A stretch of 64,000 bases of DNA from Chaetoderma sp. LZ-2023a (taxonomy: Eukaryota; Mollusca; Caudofoveata; Chaetodermatida; Chaetodermatidae): assembly GCA_034401795.1 (NCBI GenBank), contig CM067371.1, forward strand, positions 84,786,783-84,850,782. The letters run 5' to 3'. Numbering within the stretch: the first letter of the stretch is position 1; the number at the start of each line of letters is the position of its first letter. Positions 20,907 through 31,700 of the stretch are shown piece after piece. The translations under genes were made by a program, and so were the position numbers. The notes below the pieces were generated by a model. The model did no database searches. It was not told where the DNA came from and saw only the letters and a list, made by a program, of their open reading frames with translations.

Positions 20907-23900
20907 TACAGCTCAGAGTTAGCTTAAAATAAAAGCGTCTGCAACGCGTGCATGACACGTACATAGCGGGTCTATTTAAAAATAATGGATCATCACTTTC
21001 CTGTTGTGAACGGTAAAACAAGGTGGTGTGAAAGTGAAACAAATGGGTTGGAAACAGTTTGACAACGCATCAGAACTTATTACACAACGCATTTATGATA
21101 TAGGTTACACAAGTCGTTTGAAATCTGATAATGTGAAACGTGTTCATAATTACGCCGCGCTGGTTTAACGACATTATGCAAGTCGACCAAGAAGGGCGAC
21201 CAATTACTCGGGCATACACACATTATGCAATTACATTTTGCCAGGGTACCGTAAATTTTCGCGAAATTTGTGTCATGATTTTAGTGGGAGGCCTCATTCA
21301 ATGTTGAATAATTGGCAGTATGTCTCATTATCAGTTCCGATACCGCTGCCTGGTAACGTAAACATTCCATTCTTACAGAACAAAATGAACCCGGTTACTT
21401 ATTCACTGCCTAAATTCACCACTAATGAGAAATGCCTCCCGCGACTCGCCGATCGATAATTATGCGCAGTCGTGGATTCTCGGAAAAGCGTAGCCGTAAT
21501 TTGATTGGCTTGCTGGACATCTGACGTCATTATGAATGAATGAAAATTACTATCGTGGTATAATTTTGATCATGTGTCTCGCTGTCATTCATAATGAATT
21601 GATGACGTGATTTATTTTAACCAGTCTCCGAGTGACTCACGATCAACAATTGCGGAACGCAAAATGTACACGTATTCGCGGTGCCACTTTGACTTTTAAA
21701 GTAATAAAACAAACAATGCCTGGTTCATGAAATATAGTGAAATTAGCTCCCTGACTATTTATAATGTTAACTTTCACGGGTTTGTTAAGGCACTATTTAT
21801 CATCTAGCTATGTCATTGCTACATAGAGGGGGGGGGTGCGGCGATTGTTCATTTCCTCGGCCTGGTCCCCGAGTGAGGCAACAACAATGTGTTATACTCG
21901 GCTACATTACATTGCAATATAGTGAATCCGAAAGCTACCGAATGTCACAAAAAGAAAATCATTAAATCACTACGGGCGTTTTATTTCCTGGAAAAGCCAA
22001 TGAGATATCATTTAGGGGCGCATAGTATTTCATAACTAGCCCTGAACTAGTCTTTTTTCGTGTAGAGCACCGATGTGGATATTGCGGTAGCGGACACGAA
22101 TCTGCTAATTTGTGCATCATATTATCAATAAAAACCACACCATCTGCATATTTTAATAAAAAGCATCTACATTAGTCGAGCATTGTTACACATAAGCTAT
22201 ATTTTGACATCTTTAATCCATAATTCTGCGTTTATTCGCTGTCTGTTCATCGCGATCACAGGTGATGCGTAGAAGTGATAATGAAGTTGCTTACGGACAA
22301 TTTTCACTATGATTAACCTATGTCAAATCTCGCCAGTCGGCATGTTTTGCTGCGCTGGATGTTTATAAAAGTTAAATGCGAAACGAACCGATGCTTACGA
22401 GTCTTGCACTAGATACAAAATGTTGATGGGCGCAAAACATTCAGGGGTGCATCGTTTCATTAATTCTCAACTGGGAATCATGATTTTGTGTTTCGTAATA
22501 TTTATAATTTAGATTTTTAATATTATGTCCCGCTGTTTTTAGGAAAACTCATATTTACCTTTGCCCTTTCTAGGAAATGTAATGTACCGCTAAGTTTGAT
22601 TGGATCCCGGGTAGTTGGAGCCGTGGAGTTGGTATGTACGCCGGGTATTACGCAATGCATATATGAATCCTTTAAATGGATTTAAAATTTGGCGTCTGTC
22701 CCATTTTGCATTTGAAAACACGTTTGCCACTATCTCTGGGGGACATCAAACAAGTTCAAACTTGCTTATTTACGTATTTAATGCTCGTTCTCAACATATA
22801 TATTTATTAGCTCACCTGGCCTGAAAGGCCAAGTGAGCTTATGTCGTGGCGACCGTCCGTCGTGTGTCCGTCCATCGCCCATCCGTCATCCGTCTGTCCG
22901 TCAACTTTTCATTTAAAACAACTTCTTCTCAAGAACCACTTGGCCGATATAATATTTGGCAGGAAGCATCCCTAGGGCATAGAGATTGAAGTTTGTTCAA
23001 ATGAAGCTGATCGACCAAAATCCAAGATGGCTGCTGGCTAAAATAGCCGATTTTTAGAAACACTTAAAAATCTTCTCCGAAACCGCTGGAGGAATTGATT
23101 CCAAACTCATAACACATCATCTATTGCAATGGGAGTCCCAAGTTTGTTTAAGGCAACCTGATTGGCCGATTTGCTTGGCGGCCATCTTGGATGACCTAGT
23201 TTTCGCGAAAACGACTTCTTCTCCCGAACCGCTGAAGGGATAGAGCTGAAATTTGTAAATATGCTTAGGGTCCAAACGCCTTTCAAATTTGTTCAAGGGA
23301 AGTTTGTTCGTTAAAAACATGGCCGTCATCAACCAATCAAAATTCAGCGTTTCTAGGTCATATTGACTTTTTTGTATTTGATGTATTTTGATGGCGAAAA
23401 TTGCTCAAATATATGCTTATCAGTGTGGCGAGTTCAAATATGCCAATAAACGCTTTGGCGGCCATCTTGGATTTAGGGCGATTTTAGGAAACATCTTTAA
23501 AAATCTTCTCCGAAATGGCTTGGGGGATTGATGCAAACCTCATGAAATATGATTTATGGCAAGGGAACTTGATTGGTCAAATGGTTCGGCGGCCATCTTG
23601 GTTGACCTAGTTCTAGTGAAAATGACGTATTCTCCAGAAGCGCTGAAAGGATTGGGCCGAAATTTGGCAGATATGATTAGGGCCTACGGGCCATTAAACT
23701 TTGTTCAAGAGAAGTTGATCCATCAAAAAACATGGTCACCGTGGGCCAATCAAAATATAGCATGTTTGGTGGCCATATTGGATTTTTTATTTGATGGATT
23801 TTGAGGCCGAAATTGTTTTTATGTGTTTTTGGGTATTCTGATCTCAGATTTGCAATTTTCAAAACTGTCGGATAAATGGTATGCTGGCCATCTTCTTGAT

Positions 23901-24112
23901 AAAGAGCATTCTAGTTGAAATGCCTATTGTCCAGGTGAGCGATACAGGCCTCTTGGGCCTGTTGTTATTTTAAATGCATCAAAGAAATTAACTAAATCGA
24001 TGCGTTGTGAATGCATTGTGTTTTTAAAACTGATGCGTTGAAAACGGGCCTTCAACGCATCATGCACGCATTTCAGACCAGTTCGTACGTTAAGTTAACT
24101 CTGAGCTGTACT
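20907..24112. mobile_element. TIR element D in intron 4, nested
   Basis: The ends are inverted copies: TACAGCTCAGAGTTAGCTTA at the left and TTAACTCTGAGCTGTA at the right. Both subterminal regions hold AACGCATC/GCGTGCATGA-type words. A TA flanks the CAG…CTG core on each side, compatible with a 2-bp TA target duplication. The interior lacks a recognisable transposase, so it is non-autonomous or eroded. It was later entered by the family-C repeat at 22809-23968. Confidence 0.65.
22809..23968 (+). mobile_element. family-C 'AGCTCACCTGG' dispersed repeat, complete copy
   Basis: The head is a small hairpin, AGCTCACCTGGCC…GGCCAAGTGAGCT, followed by CCGTCCGT-type words. The body holds imperfect units of 150-300 bp with blocks such as GGCGGCCATCTTGGATGACC and GAAGCGCTGAAAGGATTGGG. 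The tail is AGGTGAGCGATACAGGCC followed by TCTTGGGCCTGTTGTT, another hairpin. Other copies start at 28781 and 41131. I recall similar repeats from many marine invertebrates, but the class is not established from this sequence. The terminal 3' hairpin makes a Helitron-like origin worth testing. Confidence 0.7.
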
Positions 24113-24541
24113 GTAGTTTTACTATATGTAGCATATTTATCATGGCATTAATTATTCATTTTCATACAATATAAAGTAAAAATTCATGCAGTTTTTCAAG
24201 ATAACTATTTTTGGCCAGACAACCAATTTCTCTTTAGCCATAAATAGGATTTTTCAGGCAGAATGAGTTTAAAGCCTGGTGTTTCTTGAAGATGTCACGT
24301 TTAATCAACTGTCTTAAGCCTGTCAATATCAATGTCTCTGAATCTCACCTTTAAGACAGTCAAACAGTTGCTGCCATAGGCAGTAACTGCTTCCTGTCAA
24401 ATTATCTTCAAAATAGTAAACATAGTATTCATTACATGTACATTGTATACAATTTTTTAATATATTGTTTATTTAATTTATATCCAATTTGGTAATTTAA
24501 GAGATGAATAATTTTCAGTTTTATTTTAAATTTTCTCATAG
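24113..24541 (+). other. kinesin intron 4, 3' part
   Basis: AT-rich. Contains a weak inverted repeat near 24330-24430 (GTTGCTGCCATAGGCAGTAA core). No gene is seen. Confidence 0.45.
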
Positions 24542-24770
24542 GTTCAACTGGGGATAGACTGAAAGAAGCAACAAAGATTAACTTGTCATTATCAGCTTTG
24601 GGCAATGTTATCTCGGCACTTGTTGATGGGAAGTCGAAGCATATCCCCTATCGTGACTCCAAGCTTACCCGTCTCTTACAAGACTCACTTGGTGGTAATA
24701 CAAAAACACTGATGGTGGCATGTATCTCGCCGGCGGACAACAATTATGATGAAAGTCTCAGTACATTAAG
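24542..24770 (+). CDS. KIF17: kinesin coding exon 5
   Basis: Completes Gly251 and encodes to residue 326 plus two bases. Contains [20 protein letters not shown] (the alpha-4 relay helix), [19 protein letters not shown] (loop 12/alpha-5 microtubule contact) and [20 protein letters not shown]. Acceptor CATAG|GTT, donor TTAAG|GTATTC. Closely follows the kinesin-2 consensus. Confidence 0.94.
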
Positions 24771-26094
24771 GTATTCTTTAGTGTGGCCTAAGTTAATCAT
24801 TTCCTTGCTGCTGAAGCACTAAAGATAGTTTGTATATGCTGAAAGTTGTTGCTGTCTTCTAGACTTTAAGTAGAGAAGATTATGCCTTGTTCCACACAAT
24901 TCCCACATCTTGCTAAATTTGTGAAGATCTGGGAGACAATTGTTTTCTATTCGATTTCAGGATCATTTTGGAGAACATCCTGAACCAAATTGGCAATTAG
25001 CTAAGCATGGTTCAAATTGCTGCAGCAATTTACAAAGTTGTAGCTGATGCTTAGTTTGATTCCAATCCATATGGTAATTCTTTTCAGTTTCAGTTCTTAG
25101 TTCAATCCATGAGCATCTTGTTTCAATATGCGTATTGTCTGCTGAGAAAATCAGCATATTCAAGAGAGATTTATATCTTTGAAACAGAAACAATGTTACC
25201 TGGCCAGGTTAGCCTGGACTATAACTAACACAAATTATGCTACTGAGGACTAAGTATTTTACTCACTGTCTACATTGTGTACAAATCACCTGAATTTCAT
25301 CAAGCACTCTGTTCTGCCATTGTTCTCATTGAGAAAAAGTCATGGCTAGTTGTCATGGACTCAGGCAAGCGTTAGAAATGAATGGCAGCTGTGAGACCTG
25401 GCATCTAGTGATCAAGCTTAAATTATTTAATCTATATGATGAGTTAGTCCTCTTCAAGCCTTTGGTGGCTTTATATAAAGCTTCACTGACATCATGCCAT
25501 GGAGAACTGTTGCACTACAACATGATTCCTGGTCCACTATTACGATGTTTCATTTCTTTTTCTACTTGATCCTCTTTCTTATCACTCTGAATGTCAAATA
25601 AAATTTAAAAAATAAACTGGCGATTATTTTTCAACAAATTTGGTGGAAGATGTTGCTGTCAAAGGCAGCAACATCGTCCACCGAAATTGTTGAAAAATGT
25701 TCACGAGTTAGTTAGGGTTAAGTTTTGTACATTCTCCCTCCATTCCAGCTCTCATCTCGTGTTAAGATGTTGATGTCATAAATACTGATGGAATTTATAA
25801 CAACAGCCTCCAGTCAGATTATTTTCAAAATATTCAGTAGCCATCCAGTATCGGTCCCATGATATGACGATGCTGGTATCTCTTGAGGGGGTTAACCATT
25901 ATTCTATCTCATGTTATTAACAGCTTAAGTGTTGAATATTTTTGAAATAATTTGACTTATTTCCATAACTTTCAGAAATTGGTTTCGGAATATTCAACAG
26001 ATTTTAATAAATTGTAAATGATTGTTCATGTTTGATCTTCCAGGTTCAAAGGCTAAATTGTTAATTAATGTTTGTTGCTGTGATATTCGCTCAG
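24771..26094 (+). other. kinesin intron 5
   Basis: A palindrome at about 25620-25700 (TTTTTCAACAAATTTGGTGG and inverse, core GCTGTCAAAGGCAGC) belongs to the same family as 30631-30839. PAL-B-like half sites lie near 25800-26000. No gene is seen. Confidence 0.5.
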
Positions 26095-26240
26095 GTATGC
26101 AAATCGAGCAAAGAACATAAAGAACAAGCCAAAGATCAATGAGGATCCCAAAGATGCTTTATTACGTGAATACCAGGAGGAGATTATGCGGTTAAAAGCC
26201 ATGCTAATGGGACAGTTACCAGTTACACAAAGCACTATAG
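26095..26240 (+). CDS. KIF17: kinesin coding exon 6 (neck)
   Basis: Completes Arg327 and encodes the neck linker and neck: [20 protein letters not shown] then [17 protein letters not shown]. The [16 protein letters not shown] neck is the clearest marker of KIF17/OSM-3 as opposed to KIF3 subunits, whose neck differs. Acceptor CTCAG|GTA, donor TATAG|GTAAGT. Confidence 0.92.
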
Positions 26241-26667
26241 GTAAGTGGACCTTTCCAAGTTTATCCATCAATCATATGATGTCATAATCAACTATGTGAC
26301 CTGTAGGATGACGTCATAATCATGATGTCAGGAATGACTTGATATAGTCCGTCTTTAACGCTTAAAGTTCAGACACGTACGAATTGTGTCTTTACCATTT
26401 AATAAATATTCTGCTGAATATTTTGAAACTAATTTGAATGGACGCTGTTGCTGCTATCGTTTCAAAGTATTTAACAGCTTACATGTATAGTCTTCTGGAA
26501 ATTGAGTCAGTAAAAATTTATTTAAGACAGCAACAGCTAGTCAAATTGTTTGCAAATTATTCAAAAGGTTTTGTTGTTACAATGTATCATTGTCATGAAT
26601 ATGCTAGTATTTCAGCATTGAAAGAGTTACATGTAATTATTAGATAAAATATACTATCTATTCACAG
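26241..26667 (+). other. kinesin intron 6 with family-G fragment
   Basis: 26255-26480 is part of a family-G repeat: CAATCATATGATGTCATAAT, then ATTCTGCTGAATATTTTGAA. The right half is truncated. No gene is seen. Confidence 0.55.
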
Positions 26668-26780
26668 ATACTTCTGCACCTAAAGAGGTGGTTAAAACAG
26701 TGACGCACGGAGACAGTACAGGGAGTGCTGCGGATGTCTCAAGAGAAGATTTAGAGAGAGAAAAGTTCAGACTTAAACAG
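26668..26780 (+). CDS. KIF17: kinesin coding exon 7 (stalk)
   Basis: Residues 376-413: DTSAPKEVVKTVTHGDST, then a charged coiled-coil start REDLEREKFRLKQ. Acceptor TTCACAG|AT, donor AAACAG|GTAAGT, ending in phase 0. It lies downstream of the motor, where sequence conservation falls, so assignment rests on frame continuity, splice signals and codon quality. Confidence 0.85.
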
Positions 26781-27570
26781 GTAAGTCATTTAGCCCTTTA
26801 TTTCTCAAGCCAGCCAAAAATGGCTTCTGCCATGCTCTTGAGAAATGTCTTTGCAGACCTAGAGAAGACTATTTTTTAACTTTCTGTCACTGGACTCACT
26901 GGCTTGATAATTGAGCCAGTCATTTCAGTGGTAAATTTTCAAAAATAGTATTTTCTTTAATGGCAAATGGACATTTTCTAGGAGAAAATCTGAATTTTCT
27001 TGACCAAATTTGAGAATTAAATGGTTAAATGACCAAATTATGGATGGCGAACCATTAAATACTGGTGGTCTCTTACTGTAAATCATTTGTCATAGGAAAT
27101 ACCTTTGGGGAGGCATAAGACATGCACGATGGTGTTTCTTTACTAGATAGAGGGGGCAGTGACGTAGAGATAACATGCTGAGCTTCTAAGCTGGTGATCC
27201 TGATTTGAGGCTCAGTGTTGACTGTCACATGATTGTCGAAAACTTACCAAATCACCTTCACTGTTTGCTGTCCCTCCACCCGGGAATATAAATCAATATC
27301 AGTTTAAAAACTAGAATTTGCCTGTACTAGACGGTAATAAAACCCTAGGTATGATTTGAATGTGACCTAAAGTATCCCTGATAGACATTGAACATGCAAG
27401 TAACTGTGTAACCCGCTCTAAAATAATTCTCCCAAAGAAATAGTCTTTTAACCAGCTAATTGTGAGGCTAGAATTTCCTCCCCATCCATGTGTCTTTAAG
27501 TCTTCAGCTAAGTCATGGTACATTATTTCTTAATGTACAACTATACATGAACCAGAACTGTGTCTCAATG
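26781..27570 (+). other. kinesin intron 7, 5' part
   Basis: A degraded PAL-A MITE fills about 26789-27030, starting within ten bases of the exon 7 donor (TTTAGCCCTTTATTTCTC … GAGAATTAAATGGTTAAA). The rest shows no gene. Confidence 0.5.
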
Positions 27571-28489
27571 TAGGCTTGTGCGATTTTTGCTTTGAAACAT
27601 CGCGATCGATTTTATAAAAAAAAATCGCGATTTTTGATTAAATCGTGGGTCCAAATTCCCAAAAGTATAAACGGGGGTAACATGACTTGTTTCTAGAAAA
27701 CGTTGAAATAAATGATACAAAAATAAGCTTCCGCTTATAACCTCCCTTTGTATGACGAGTTTAGGTCATTACCTGAGTAACGGGAAGACGCTAATATGCT
27801 AATACGCTAGTACCTGGGAAGATACTGCGCAATCCACATACATAGGACTTTAGCTTTGAGTAGGTACGAGTGTAACGGCGTAAACTCATCCTTTCGTGCA
27901 GTTTATAGTTGCTTTCAGAATGTACGATTTGCATTTAAGAGTAATCAGCAGAACGCACAGGTCAAAATCAAACAATCTGGAATGCTGTTTCTTTATTTTC
28001 TTTAATTTGACACGACAACCGAATCAAAAAGAAAAGATTATTACACCGCCTGAAATTGCTAACTCTAGAATTAAAAAGAATTATGCTCACTGATTGCCTA
28101 ACACTCTGCAACTAAGTATATACTTGGCATTTCACGACAGACTCAGGGTCTGCAGCGAAAGAAAGAAAATTATATGGCGATTTGACGGAGTAACTAGCTG
28201 CATGGTTTTCTCAATGACAAGGTGTTACCTCACTATTGTTAACTTGTTTATTGTAGCGCTTTTTGTTGTGATTAGTACGGCGGGATATAAACACAAGGAA
28301 CACAGGCGTGAATCGATTTTAATTGTATTCATGTACTGATAAAATGCGACGGAAAAGTACACACTTCAGATTTTAAAATAACATGAAATTTTTGACGATT
28401 TTCCGATTTTTCCTCAATTACATCGTAAAAATCGTGATTTTAAAAATAAATCGCACTTCACGATTAAATCGAAAAATCGCGCAAGCCTA
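27571..28489. mobile_element. hAT-like element, 919 bp, in kinesin intron 7
   Basis: Inverted ends: TAGGCTTGTGCGATTTTT at the left and AAAATCGCGCAAGCCTA at the right. An exact 8-bp target duplication TCTCAATG lies at 27563-27570 and 28490-28497. Subterminal regions carry repeated AAATCGCGATTT-type words. The longest internal frames (27896-28093, 28094-28339) show no transposase motif, so this is a non-autonomous copy. Confidence 0.88.
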
Positions 28490-28608
28490 TCTCAATGCAT
28501 ACATTGTTACAAGTCAGATATAAACAATGGAACTTCACTCAAATTTGTTGACTTTGTTGAAAGTTATTATAAGTCAAGCTTTCTAACTAACTTTGCTAAT
28601 TTTCTTAG

Positions 28609-28768
28609 GAATATGATAACCAGTTACATGCTATACAAGCCATGTATGAAGAGGAAAAATTTGGTAAAGTGCGCTTACAAGATGACATATCACGTTTACG
28701 AGAATTTTATGATCAACGTTTGTCGACAGTGGATGGACAGATTGCTCATTTGCCTCCAACGGCTGCAG
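28609..28768 (+). CDS. KIF17: kinesin coding exon 8 (stalk)
   Basis: Begins at residue 414 in phase 0: EYDNQLHAIQAMYEEEKFGK, then VRLQDDISRLREFYDQRLST, a clear heptad coiled coil. The DISRLR.FYDQRLSTVDG block resembles the RLSTLE part of KIF17 stalks. Acceptor TTCTTAG|GAA, donor GCTGCAG|GTAGG, leaving one base (G). Confidence 0.88.
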
Positions 28769-29760
28769 GTAGGAACATTATTAGCTCACCTGGCGAGAAT
28801 TGCCAAGTGGGCTTATCCCATGGCGACCATCCGTCCATCTGTCTGTCCATCAACTTTCGCTTTTAGATTTTAGCAAAATTTGGCTGGAAGGATCTAATTG
28901 TGGTAGGTTCCAGAACTTCTATTAGGTTCCAGAACTTCTATCCTTAATCAATGGCTCGATTTCAACGAAACTACGGTAGAACGATCCTATGGCAGGACAT
29001 TCAAGACTTCTAATGAGAATTTTGATTGGTCATTTTTCATTGACCATCTTTGATTTTCCGAAAAGATTGTGGAGGTCTTGTAAAACATATCTCCTCCTAA
29101 ACGGCTTAGAATATTTTAATCAAATTTTGCTGGAAGGATGCTTTGGTGTTAGGCACTTCATGCTATTCAGAATTTTGAGTGCTCCATTTTTTCACCATCC
29201 ATCTAGGAGTGTCCAAAAACTTTCCTTTAAGGTGTAGCTCCTAAATGTGTGGTAAATTTTAGCCACGGTTGGCTGCAGGGATGTTATTATGGTAGGCTCC
29301 GTGGTTACTATTCAGAATTTTGATTGTTTCATTTTTCCATTGGCTATCTTTGATTTTCCAGAAATTTTCTGGAAATCCTTGAAAAATCTATTTCTAATCA
29401 ATGGCCTCGTTGGTTAAAATTGGTCAAAAAAACTTAATTATTTGATTTATGAATGTTGATTTGCTGGCCAAGAGAGGACTATTTTAAAAACCACTGGAAT
29501 GACTGGCTTGGTTATCGTGGCATCCATTCCTGTGGTAAATTATCATCTCATGGCCAGCAAATAAACATTTCACAGCATCACTACAGTAGCCATTTTTGTC
29601 CGGATTGACCAATAAATGCTTAATAAAGAAATGGAATATTGGACTTAATGCTTTCCATTGCAACTTTCACTACTCCAGCATTTATTAGGCATTAGCTGGC
29701 GCAGCATTAACCCTCTAATGGTCGAAGATTGGTCAAGAAAATTAATCTGCTTAGTGAATG
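28769..29760 (+). repeat. family-C copy and PAL-A in intron 8
   Basis: Twelve bases after the donor, 28781 begins the family-C head AGCTCACCTGG…CCAAGTGGGCTTA, followed by diverged tandem units of about 150 bp to about 29430 (GGTAGGTTCCAGAACTTCTA is partly duplicated at 28910-28940). A PAL-A copy lies near 29460-29560. Confidence 0.6.
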
Positions 29761-30182
29761 TCCATTTACAGGCCAAGAGAAGACGATTTTAAAAATTTAC
29801 CATTGAAATAACTGGCTCACTTATCGAGCCAGTCATTCCAGTGGTAAATTTTCAAAGATATTCTCTTGGCCCGTAGATTAGCAGTACTCAAGGCCGCTGC
29901 AAAGCCTGATTTTGCTCGGCTTGATCAATAACCCTTTAACGCTCATATCAGCCAAAAACAGCTACTGCAGGGATCTTGAGAAATGTCCATTTGCAGATGA
30001 ACAGAACACTATTTTTTAAGATTTACCAGTGAAATGATTGGCTCGATAACAAAGCCAGTCATTACAGTGGTAAACTTTAAAAAATAGTCTTCTCTTGGTG
30101 TGCAAAAAAGACATTTTGTATCAGAAAATTTAAATTTTCTTGAATAAATTTAAGTGTTAAAGAGTTAAAGTGTTCAAGGTTA
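29710..30182. repeat. two adjacent PAL-A piggyBac-type MITEs
   Basis: First copy about 29710-29940 and second about 29935-30170. Each has the arms CCAAGAGAAGACGATTTT-type and inverse around GGCTCACTTATCGAGCC or a related centre, with TTAACCC/GGGTTAA-like words at the edges. Confidence 0.6.
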
Positions 30183-30237
30183 ATAGTTGTCAATTTTCCC
30201 AACCTAGTTTCTAGGCATAGGTTAAGAAAGCATAGAT

Positions 30238-30265
30238 CATCTTCATCATCATCATCATCATCAGT
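30238..30265. repeat. (ATC)n microsatellite
   Basis: CATCATCATCATCATCATCA within an imperfect 28-base tract. Confidence 0.85.
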
Positions 30266-30319
30266 ATTAGTATAAATCATTATCCTTAGTAGTATGACAT
30301 TTCTGTATTTGCTTTTAGT

Positions 30320-30358
30320 CCTAGGAGAAATAGAATGGCATAGTGAGCAATGGCAGCG
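30320..30358 (+). CDS. KIF17: candidate 39-nt kinesin exon 8b
   Basis: The acceptor GTATTTGCTTTTAG|TCC has a good pyrimidine tract and the donor GGCAGC|GTGAGT is strong. The length, 39 bases, is a multiple of three and its phase (1 in, 1 out) matches both neighbours, so it could be included or skipped. It would add VLGEIEWHSEQWQ, with the last codon completed by exon 9. I cannot confirm expression. Frame, phase and both splice signals agreeing by chance is possible in a 10-kb intron. Confidence 0.45.
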
Positions 30359-30478
30359 TGAGTTATCTACCTTCCGTGTGCACTGGTCTCTATGGGGTTA
30401 TATCTGTGTATGGGTGTGCATTCATTTATCCATTTCTACCCTACAGACCAGATACAACAATTTCTTTACACTGTACTG

Positions 30479-30560
30479 AGTATTCTGTTGAATACTTTGA
30501 AATTAATTTGACTGTATGTAAGACTGTGACGTCTTCCAATCACATTAGTTTCAAGATGTT
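30479..30560. repeat. PAL-B palindrome
   Basis: CTGTTGAATACTTTGAAATTA and its partial inverse TAGTTTCAAGATGTTGAAC. The centre is degraded. Confidence 0.5.
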
Positions 30561-30630
30561 GAACGTTATATGGTTAATTTGAAACTGGGGTTTCAGCGAT
30601 GAACGGGTGAATAATTTCCCTTAATTTCAA

Positions 30631-30839
30631 TTAACCCTTACCACTCTGGTGTCAAAATTTTAAATTTTCAAATTAAATTAAAAGATGAACTGGTGTACAT
30701 TTTTCAACAAATTTCGTGGGAGATGTTGCCGTCATAGACGGCAACATCTTCCAGCAAAATTGTTGAAAAATGTACACCAGTTTCTTGGATATTGATGCAG
30801 TAAAATATAGAATATTGACATCAGAGTGCTAAGGGTTAA
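30631..30839. mobile_element. family-H piggyBac-type MITE
   Basis: The 25-base terminal inverted repeats agree at 23 positions. The outer parts are TTAACCCTTACCACTCTG and CAGAGTGCTAAGGGTTAA; both ends include TTAA followed inward by CCC. TTAA target and CCC…GGG termini are piggyBac hallmarks. It has a central palindrome, GATGTTGCCGTC…GACGGCAACATC, with AATTGTTGAAAAATGTACAC arms. No coding sequence. A related copy is at about 25620-25700. Confidence 0.75.
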
Positions 30840-31454
30840 TGTTTGCTGTGTCGGTGTTGCTTTGTTCTTGATGGCTGTTTTACTTCTGCTTTTAAATGTG
30901 TGGTTTGAGTGATGTTTTAACAAGGATATTTGGAGATTTTACATGTATACAGATGACGTATGCATTTTTGTAATACATATTTTGTCGTTTGAGTTAGCTA
31001 GAAAAAAGAAAAAATTTTGAAAAGGAGTGATTATGTTTAGAACACCAGTCAAAATCTATTAGACACCAAAATCTGAAGGCTGTGTTACCATGCCAACAAA
31101 CAAAATTCTATTAACCCTTTCATCGCTGGTGATAACAGTATACAAATTTCAAAACAATGGTACGGGAAAACTATTGAATAACAAATAAAGTCATTGAAGT
31201 AAATTATTTGTACGTGTTCAAAGAAACTTCAGCTTATATCATAATCCCCTCCCTCTAGATTTGTAGAAGTTGTCCTGCCATCCATTCATCCCTCCTTCCA
31301 TGTAAAATTAACGATGAGACTAGGAAGTTGCCATTCTACACGTATATGTACAATACAGCTCAGAATTAAGTTAACATGTTCCAAATATAGTCTTCTCTAG
31401 ACCTGCTGATTGACTTTTTTCAGGATTAGTGTAAACACTGTTTTTGGCTAGCTT

Positions 31455-31700
31455 GACTATTAACTGTTTAACACTCATGTAGGACAAAAATGGATTCTGC
31501 GTTGGTCTTGAGAAAGGTCCATTTGCAGACTCAGAAAAGACTATTTTTGAGAATTTACCACATGAATGACTGGCTAAATAGCCCAGCCATTCATTCCAAT
31601 GGTAAATTCTCAAAAATAGTCTTCTCTTGGTCTGTAAATGGACATCTATGAAAAAATTAAAATTTTTGTGAATAAGTTTAAGTGTTAAAGGGTTAAGGAG
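31455..31700. mobile_element. PAL-A piggyBac-type MITE
   Basis: Arms GTCCATTTGCAGACTCAG… and the inverse …TGGTCTGTAAATGGACAT lie at 31518-31645 around a GGCTAAATAGCCCAGCC centre. TTAAAGGGTTAA closes the right edge (about 31685-31697). Confidence 0.65.

Noticed and set aside
21238-21459. 73-codon frame inside TIR element D
   Set aside because: No recognisable domain, no neighbours in frame, and inside a repeat-rich non-autonomous element.
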